DNA of 64,000 nt, taken from Lysobacter sp. MMG2. Lineage in GTDB: Bacteria > Pseudomonadota > Gammaproteobacteria > Xanthomonadales > Xanthomonadaceae. A program made the position numbers and the translations under genes. The notes under the pieces are model-generated. The model did no database searches and was not told the origin of the DNA. It saw nothing but the letters and a program-made list of their open reading frames with translations. The stretch spans positions 1,116,001 to 1,180,000 of the forward strand of contig NZ_JAERQY020000001.1 of the NCBI RefSeq assembly GCF_016735495.2. The letters are read 5' to 3'. Below, in pieces: positions 56,801-64,000 of this stretch. How positions within the stretch are numbered: position 1 is the first letter of the stretch; every line of letters begins with the position of its first letter.

Positions 56801-58060
56801 ATGTCCGCGACCCGTACCGCCACCAAAACCGCTCCCGCCACACGCCGCCCCAATGCGATGGGTGTCTTCGTCTGGCAGGGCACCGACAAGCGCGGCAAGG
56901 TGATGAAGGGCGAGCAGCCGGCGAAGAACGCCAACGCGCTGCGCGCCGAACTCCGCCGCCAGGGCATCACGCCGCGCACGGTCAAGCCCAAGGGCAAGCC
57001 ACTGCTGGGCGGTGCCGGCCGTCGCATCACCCCGCTCGACATCGCGATCTTCAGCCGCCAGCTGGCAACGATGATGAAGTCGGGTGTGCCGATCGTCGGC
57101 GCCATCGAGATCATCGCGAACGGCAACAAGAATCCGCGTATGACGACGATGCTCAACTCGATCCGGTCGGATCTGGAGAGCGGCTCCTCCCTGTACGAAT
57201 CGCTGAGCAAGCACCCGGTCCAGTTCGACGAGCTCTACCGCAACCTGGTCAAGGCCGGTGAAGGCGCGGGCGTGCTGGAGACCGTGCTCGACACGGTCGC
57301 CACGTACAAGGAAAACATCGAAGCCCTGAAGGGCAAGATCAAGAAGGCGATGTTCTACCCCGCCGCGGTGGTCGCGGTGGCGCTGATCGTGTCGTCGATC
57401 CTGCTCGTCTTCGTGGTGCCCCAGTTCGAGAGCGTGTTCAAGAGCTTCGGCGCGGACCTGCCAGCGTTCACCAAGATGGTGATCTCGATGAGCGACTTCA
57501 TGGTCGCTTATTGGTGGCTGGTGCTGATGATCGTTGTGGGCACCATCGTCGCCTTCGTCATGGCGAAGAACCGATCCGTGGCGTTCTCACGCTTCCTCGA
57601 CCGGATGATTCTGAAGCTGCCAGTAGTGGGCCAGATCCTGCACAACTCCGCCGTCGCCCGCTTCTCGCGCACGCTGGCGGTGACCTTCAAGGCGGGCGTG
57701 CCACTGGTGGAGGCACTGGACATCGTCGCCGGCGCGACCGGCAACGTGGTTTACGAAGACGCGGTGCGCAACATCCGCGACGACGTTTCGGTCGGCTACC
57801 CGGTCAACATGGCGATGAAGCAGGTCAACGTGTTCCCGCACATGGTCGTGCAGATGACCGCCATCGGTGAAGAAGCCGGTGCGCTGGACACCATGCTGTT
57901 CAAGGTCGCCGAGTTCTACGAGCAGGAAGTCAACAACGCGGTGGACGCGCTGTCGAGCCTGCTGGAGCCGATGATCATGGTGTTCCTCGGCGTGGTCGTC
58001 GGCGGCATGGTGGTGGCCATGTACCTGCCTATCTTCAAGCTCGGCGCGGTCGTGGGCTGA
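56801..58060 (+). CDS. pilC: Type IV pilus inner-membrane platform protein PilC
   Basis: 419 residues. Platform protein linking PilB to the pilus. Two repeats of the T2SSF domain: RQLATMMKSGVPIVGAIEII (about 83) and SRTLAVTFKAGVPLVEALDI (about 287), each followed by membrane segments, and TAIGEEAGALDTMLFKVAEF near the C terminus. N terminus is basic and Thr/Ala-rich. Third helix closes the protein (MVFLGVVVGGMVVAMYLPIF). Confidence 0.97.
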   Translation: MSATRTATKTAPATRRPNAMGVFVWQGTDKRGKVMKGEQPAKNANALRAELRRQGITPRTVKPKGKPLLGGAGRRITPLDIAIFSRQLATMMKSGVPIVGAIEIIANGNKNPRMTTMLNSIRSDLESGSSLYESLSKHPVQFDELYRNLVKAGEGAGVLETVLDTVATYKENIEALKGKIKKAMFYPAAVVAVALIVSSILLVFVVPQFESVFKSFGADLPAFTKMVISMSDFMVAYWWLVLMIVVGTIVAFVMAKNRSVAFSRFLDRMILKLPVVGQILHNSAVARFSRTLAVTFKAGVPLVEALDIVAGATGNVVYEDAVRNIRDDVSVGYPVNMAMKQVNVFPHMVVQMTAIGEEAGALDTMLFKVAEFYEQEVNNAVDALSSLLEPMIMVFLGVVVGGMVVAMYLPIFKLGAVVG

Positions 58061-58105
58061 CGCCCCAGGATTCCGTCGGACAGGACTTCGGGCACAATCC
58101 CACGC

Positions 58106-58969
58106 ATGGCATTCCTCGATCAAAACCCCGCCATCGGCTATCCGCTGGCGGCCGGACTCGGCCTGCTGGTCGGCAGCTTCCTCAACGTGGTCATCCTGCG
58201 CCTGCCCAAGCGGCTGGAGTGGCAGTGGCGGCGCGACAGCCGGGAGGTGCTCGGCGAGCCCGACACCTACGATCCGCCGCCACCGGGCATCGTGGTGGAG
58301 CGGTCACACTGCCCGCACTGCAAGCACCAGCTGTCGTGGTACGAGAACATCCCGGTGTTCAGCTACCTCGCGCTGCGCGGAAAGTGCCGCAACTGCAAGG
58401 CGCCGATCTCGCCGCAGTACCCGTTGGTGGAAATGCTGACGATGCTGCTGGTGCTGGCCAGCGTGTGGAAGTTCGGCTTCGGCTGGCAGGGATTCGGCGC
58501 GATCGTCTTCACCTGTTTCCTGATCGTGCTGTCGGGCATCGACCTGCGCACGCAGTTGCTGCCGGACCAGCTGACGCTGCCATTGATGTGGCTGGGACTC
58601 ATCGCCGCGTCGGACAACCTGTACTTCCCGGCCAAGCCGGCGTTGCTCGGCGCGGTGGCGGGCTACCTCAGCCTCTGGATCGTGTGGTGGCTGTTCAAGC
58701 AGCTCACCGGCAAGGAAGGCATGGGGCACGGCGACTTCAAGCTGCTGGCCGCGATCGGCGCATGGACCGGGCTCAAGGGCATCCTGCCGACCATCCTGCT
58801 CTCCTCCGTGGTGGGCGCCGTGGTCGGTTCGATCTGGCTTGCGATGAAGGGCCGTGACCGCGCGACGCCGATCCCCTTCGGCCCGTACCTGGCCATCGCC
58901 GGCTGGATCACCTTCTTCTGGGGCAAGGAACTCGTCGGCACGTACATGCAGTACGCCGGCCTGAAGTAG
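58106..58969 (+). CDS. pilD: Prepilin leader peptidase/N-methyltransferase PilD
   Basis: 287 residues, eight membrane helices. Cleaves prepilin leaders and methylates the new N-terminal Phe. Cytosolic loop with two Cys pairs (HCPHCKHQLSW and GKCRNCKAPIS), catalytic Asp pair in SGIDLRTQLLPDQLTLPL and GMGHGDFKLLAAIGAW. Follows pilC by 45 bp and coaE follows 55 bp later. Confidence 0.97.
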   Translation: MAFLDQNPAIGYPLAAGLGLLVGSFLNVVILRLPKRLEWQWRRDSREVLGEPDTYDPPPPGIVVERSHCPHCKHQLSWYENIPVFSYLALRGKCRNCKAPISPQYPLVEMLTMLLVLASVWKFGFGWQGFGAIVFTCFLIVLSGIDLRTQLLPDQLTLPLMWLGLIAASDNLYFPAKPALLGAVAGYLSLWIVWWLFKQLTGKEGMGHGDFKLLAAIGAWTGLKGILPTILLSSVVGAVVGSIWLAMKGRDRATPIPFGPYLAIAGWITFFWGKELVGTYMQYAGLK

Positions 58970-59024
58970 ACCGGGCCGTCGCGCGCCGGTTTACCCTAGC
59001 GGTTCCGCGGCTGCGTCCTGGTCC

Positions 59025-59642
59025 ATGAGCGAGTTCATCGTCGGCATCACCGGAGGCATCGCCTCCGGGAAGAGTGAAGTCACCCGGCGCTTCGAGGCGC
59101 TCGGCATTGCCGTGGCCGACGCCGACCTCGCCTCGCGCATTGCGGTCGCGCCCGGCTCCGACGGGCTTGCGGAAGTGGTCGCCGCGTTCGGCGCCGACGT
59201 GCTCGCCGCCGACGGCAGCCTGGACCGTGCCGCCATGCGTCGCCATGTGTTCGGCGACGAGGCCGCACGCCGGCGCCTGGAATCCATCATCCATCCCCGC
59301 GTGCGCACCGCCCTGCTCCAGGCGTGCGCCGAGGCGACGGGGACGTACGCGATCGCCGCGATCCCGTTGCTGGCCGAAGGCGGCGGTCGCGAGGCCTACC
59401 CGTGGCTGTCGCGCATCCTGGTGGTCGATGTGCCCGTCGATGTGCAGCGCGCGCGGGTCATGGCGCGCGATCACGTCGATGCGGAACTGGCCCAACGGAT
59501 GATCGCCGCGCAGGCCACGCGCGACCAACGCCTGGCGATCGCCGACGACGTCATCGTCAACGACGGACCGATCGACGCCCTCGCCGCCCACGTCGCCGCA
59601 CTCGACCGGCGCTACCGCGCGATGGCGAACGCGCACGCCTGA
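59025..59642 (+). CDS. coaE: Dephospho-CoA kinase
   Basis: 205 residues. Last step of CoA synthesis. P-loop VGITGGIASGKSEVTRRFEA (about residues 5-24), substrate-binding GIAVADADLASRI, IIHPRVRTALLQ, and LAIADDVIVNDGPIDALAAH near the C terminus. Placement after pilD is common in gammaproteobacteria. Confidence 0.97.
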   Translation: MSEFIVGITGGIASGKSEVTRRFEALGIAVADADLASRIAVAPGSDGLAEVVAAFGADVLAADGSLDRAAMRRHVFGDEAARRRLESIIHPRVRTALLQACAEATGTYAIAAIPLLAEGGGREAYPWLSRILVVDVPVDVQRARVMARDHVDAELAQRMIAAQATRDQRLAIADDVIVNDGPIDALAAHVAALDRRYRAMANAHA

Positions 59643-59668
59643 AGCGTCACGCGGGGCGGGACGCGGCC

Positions 59669-60667
59669 TCAGACCGTCGGCCAGAGCCCGCGTATGGCGG
59701 CGATGCCCTGCGCTCCGTTGGCTCGCGCCTCTTCGATGTCGGCCGGGTTCAAGCCGCCGATGGCGTAGATCGGCAGCGAGACGCTCTCGCGCATCGTGGC
59801 AAAGCCTTTCCATCCCATGCCCGCGACGCCCGGATGGCTGGGCGTGGGTTTGAGCGTGCCCAGGACCGCGAAATCGCAACCCAATGCCTGTGCGGCCTGC
59901 AGATCCTCGATGCCGTGGCAGGACGCGGCCAGCAGCAACCCGGCCGGAAGGGGCCGGGCGGACAGCGCGTGCAGGCGTTCGGCGGGCAGATGCAGGCCGA
60001 TGCCGAATTCCGCGGCCAGGTCGGCATCACGGCTCACCAGCGCTTCTGCGCCGGCCTGACGGCAAAGCGCAGCGGCGCGCGAGACCAGTGAACGCCAGCG
60101 CGTCGCGTCGAGTCCGGGAGCACGCAGTTGGACGCGACGGACGCCGTTCGCCAGCGCCTGCTCCAGTTGCGCCAGCCAGATCTCGTCGCCCTCGCCCGGC
60201 GGCGGCGTGACCAGATAGTGCGCCGGCTGCAGCAGCGCGGCGACCACGGGACGGTCGGCGGGCGGCATCGAATAGCTGGGAAGTTTCTGCGGCGGCACCC
60301 AGACCAGCGCCTGGCCCTCGCGGCCTCGTGCATGACCTCGCCATGCGGCGATGTTGCGCACATCCAGGCGCAGGCGTTTGTCGGGATAGCGCTGCGGCAC
60401 GTTGATCAGCGCGGTGCCGATCTCGACCTCGATGCCGAGCTCCTCGTGCAGCTCACGCGCCAGTGCGTCCTCGGCGGATTCCCCGGGCTCGTGCTTGCCG
60501 CCGGGAAACTCCCACAAGCCGGCCAGGTCACGGCCTTCGGTGCGACGGGCGAGCAACACACGACCGCGCGCATCGCGGATGACGCCGGCGACGACTTCCA
60601 CCTGGCGCAGCGAACCGACCGGCGATGGCGCCGACAGCGGATGCGGGTGGGGCGCCTGGATGCTCAT
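59669..60667 (-). CDS. Nudix hydrolase/thiamine phosphate synthase-like fusion (MutT family)
   Basis: 332 residues; ATG at 60665-60667 chosen, ribosome site poor. N-terminal Nudix domain (about 20-150) with a full Nudix box, GGKHEPGESAEDALARELHE followed by ELGIEV, of the 8-oxo-dGTP type. C-terminal half (about 155-325) is ThiE-like TIM barrel: VRRVQLRAPGLDATRWRSLV, GLHLPAERLHALSARPLPAG, FAVLGTLKPTPSHPGVAGMG, IYAIGGLNPADIEEARANG. Such fusions are common beside secA in Pseudomonas and xanthomonads; the ThiE half lacks some synthase motifs and its role is unclear. Convergent with coaE. Confidence 0.92.
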   Translation of the reverse strand: MSIQAPHPHPLSAPSPVGSLRQVEVVAGVIRDARGRVLLARRTEGRDLAGLWEFPGGKHEPGESAEDALARELHEELGIEVEIGTALINVPQRYPDKRLRLDVRNIAAWRGHARGREGQALVWVPPQKLPSYSMPPADRPVVAALLQPAHYLVTPPPGEGDEIWLAQLEQALANGVRRVQLRAPGLDATRWRSLVSRAAALCRQAGAEALVSRDADLAAEFGIGLHLPAERLHALSARPLPAGLLLAASCHGIEDLQAAQALGCDFAVLGTLKPTPSHPGVAGMGWKGFATMRESVSLPIYAIGGLNPADIEEARANGAQGIAAIRGLWPTV

Positions 60668-60700
60668 CGGGAAACCAGGGCGTTCAGACCCTGCGACCTA

Positions 60701-60724
60701 CCCTCCCCCGCGTACGGGAGAGGG
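60701..60724. repeat. CCCTCTCCC-type palindrome downstream of secA
   Basis: CCCTCCCCCG and CGGGAGAGGG around CGTA, one mismatch in the stem. Same repeat family as 13652-13677. It lies between secA and the Nudix gene and could weaken readthrough. Confidence 0.6.
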
Positions 60725-60742
60725 CGTCTGGAGCGGCTGCCG

Positions 60743-63472
<2,730 letters not shown>

Positions 63473-63577
63473 GGAGTACTGGGGTCCGGGAAGCGGAACA
63501 GGGAAACCGGCGGGCAGGACGCATTCAGAGTCCGCGTCCGCCGATGAGTTCCCCGAAGGAAGTCTGGTCGGCTCAAA

Positions 63578-63604
63578 CGAAATCGGGGCGCCGCGCGCCC
63601 CGAT
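63578..63604 (-). terminator. Intrinsic terminator between the M23 peptidase gene and secA
   Basis: On the minus strand a perfect 10-bp stem ATCGGGGCGC/GCGCCCCGAT (63582-63604) with a three-base loop is followed by TTCGTTT. It ends the M23 transcript and separates it from secA 110 bp downstream, so secA should have its own promoter in 63473-63575. Confidence 0.82.
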
Positions 63605-63711
63605 CGTATCGAGCCTGAACTGTGGCCACGCCGATTGTAGCGTGGGGACACCGGCCCGTGCTTGCAAGGCGCGGCTGACCGGCCATGGCGCGATCCGCGA
63701 CCGCCTTCGCA

Positions 63712-63729
63712 ACCCGCCTTGGGGCGGGT
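63712..63729 (-). terminator. Hairpin after the M23 peptidase stop codon
   Basis: ACCCGCC (63712-63718) and GGCGGGT (63723-63729) with a TTGG loop, 11 bp past the stop. No T-run, so it is a weaker candidate than the next hairpin. Confidence 0.45.
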
Positions 63730-63739
63730 CGCGGCGACC

Positions 63740-64000
63740 TCAGCCGTTGATCTCCATCTTCAGCGGCGACTGCTGGCTGAGAAACTTGCGCGGATTCACG
63801 ACGCGGCCGTCTTCCCACACCTCGAAGTGGACGTGGGCGCCGGTCGAACGGCCCGTGGAGCCGGCCTTGGCGATCTCCTGCCCAGCCCGGACCAGTTCGC
63901 CGACCTTGCGGGTCAGACGCGAGTTGTGGGCGTAGCGGGTGACGTAGCCGTTGCCGTGATCGACCTCGATGACGTTGCCATAGCCCGAGCGCACGCCCGA
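63740..64000 (-). CDS. M23-family metallopeptidase (3' part)
   Basis: The last 86 residues of an M23/LytM peptidase whose 5' end is outside the window. Visible: SGYGNVIEVDHGNGYVTRYA, HNSRLTRKVGELVRAGQEIA, and the zinc-site motif STGRSTGAHVHFEVWEDGRV, where HVHFEV supplies a metal-binding His. The chain ends with LSQQSPLKMEING. An M23 peptidase just upstream of secA is standard in Xanthomonadaceae; a role in cell-wall remodelling is likely. Confidence 0.9.
   Translation of the reverse strand, partial: SGVRSGYGNVIEVDHGNGYVTRYAHNSRLTRKVGELVRAGQEIAKAGSTGRSTGAHVHFEVWEDGRVVNPRKFLSQQSPLKMEING

Overview
The window is high-G+C gammaproteobacterial chromosome, most like a Lysobacter or another Xanthomonadaceae member. 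This rests on gene order (tolB-tolA-tolR-tolQ-ybgC-ruvB, pilSR-pilA-pilBCD-coaE, secA next to an M23 peptidase), protein-level familiarity, strong third-position G/C bias, and short palindromic repeats typical of xanthomonads. No rRNA, tRNA, prophage, insertion sequence or CRISPR array was seen. Almost everything is core genome; the most accessory-looking part is the cobalamin block.

Layout. 1-12.4 kb (all minus strand): 5' part of tolB, then tolA, tolR, tolQ, ybgC (cell-envelope Tol system), ruvB, kup, ruvA, ruvC (Holliday junction processing with a potassium transporter inserted), a YebC regulator, an esterase-like hydrolase, a GNAT acetyltransferase, a small acidic-tailed protein, aspS and a FmdB zinc-ribbon protein. 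12.6-18.1 kb: a PhzF-like protein (+), an ABC-F ATPase (-), a KefB/YbaL-type cation:proton antiporter (+) and a YceH protein (+).

18.2-29.8 kb: one minus-strand operon led by a textbook cobalamin riboswitch. It encodes the TonB-dependent receptor BtuB, two tandem paralogous small membrane proteins that look like BtuM-type solitary S components (each keeps one aligned Cys), and then nine tightly overlapping genes for the late steps of adenosylcobalamin assembly (cobO, cobB, cbiB, cobD, cobQ, cobU, cobT, cobC, cobS). No corrin-ring genes are present here, so the block looks like corrinoid salvage and finishing: outer-membrane uptake, inner-membrane uptake without an ABC transporter, adenosylation, amidation, and lower-ligand attachment.

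29.9-47.6 kb: a secreted protein of unknown function, clpB with a heat-shock promoter, a trehalose operon (otsB, GH15 hydrolase, otsA), gloA, an NCS2-type permease, a five-gene operon rluD-pgeF-DUF4166-DCC-DUF3574 diverging from bamD, then nadE and sucCD.

47.8-60 kb: type IV pilus genes pilS-pilR, pilA behind a sigma-54 promoter, a large membrane spermidine-synthase-like protein, pilB, pilC, pilD and coaE. 60-64 kb: a Nudix/ThiE-like fusion, secA and the 3' end of an M23 peptidase.

The best candidates for something under-described are the tandem BtuM-like pair, the spermidine-synthase-like membrane fusion placed between pilA and pilB, and repeated CTGAC sites upstream of the pilA sigma-54 promoter.
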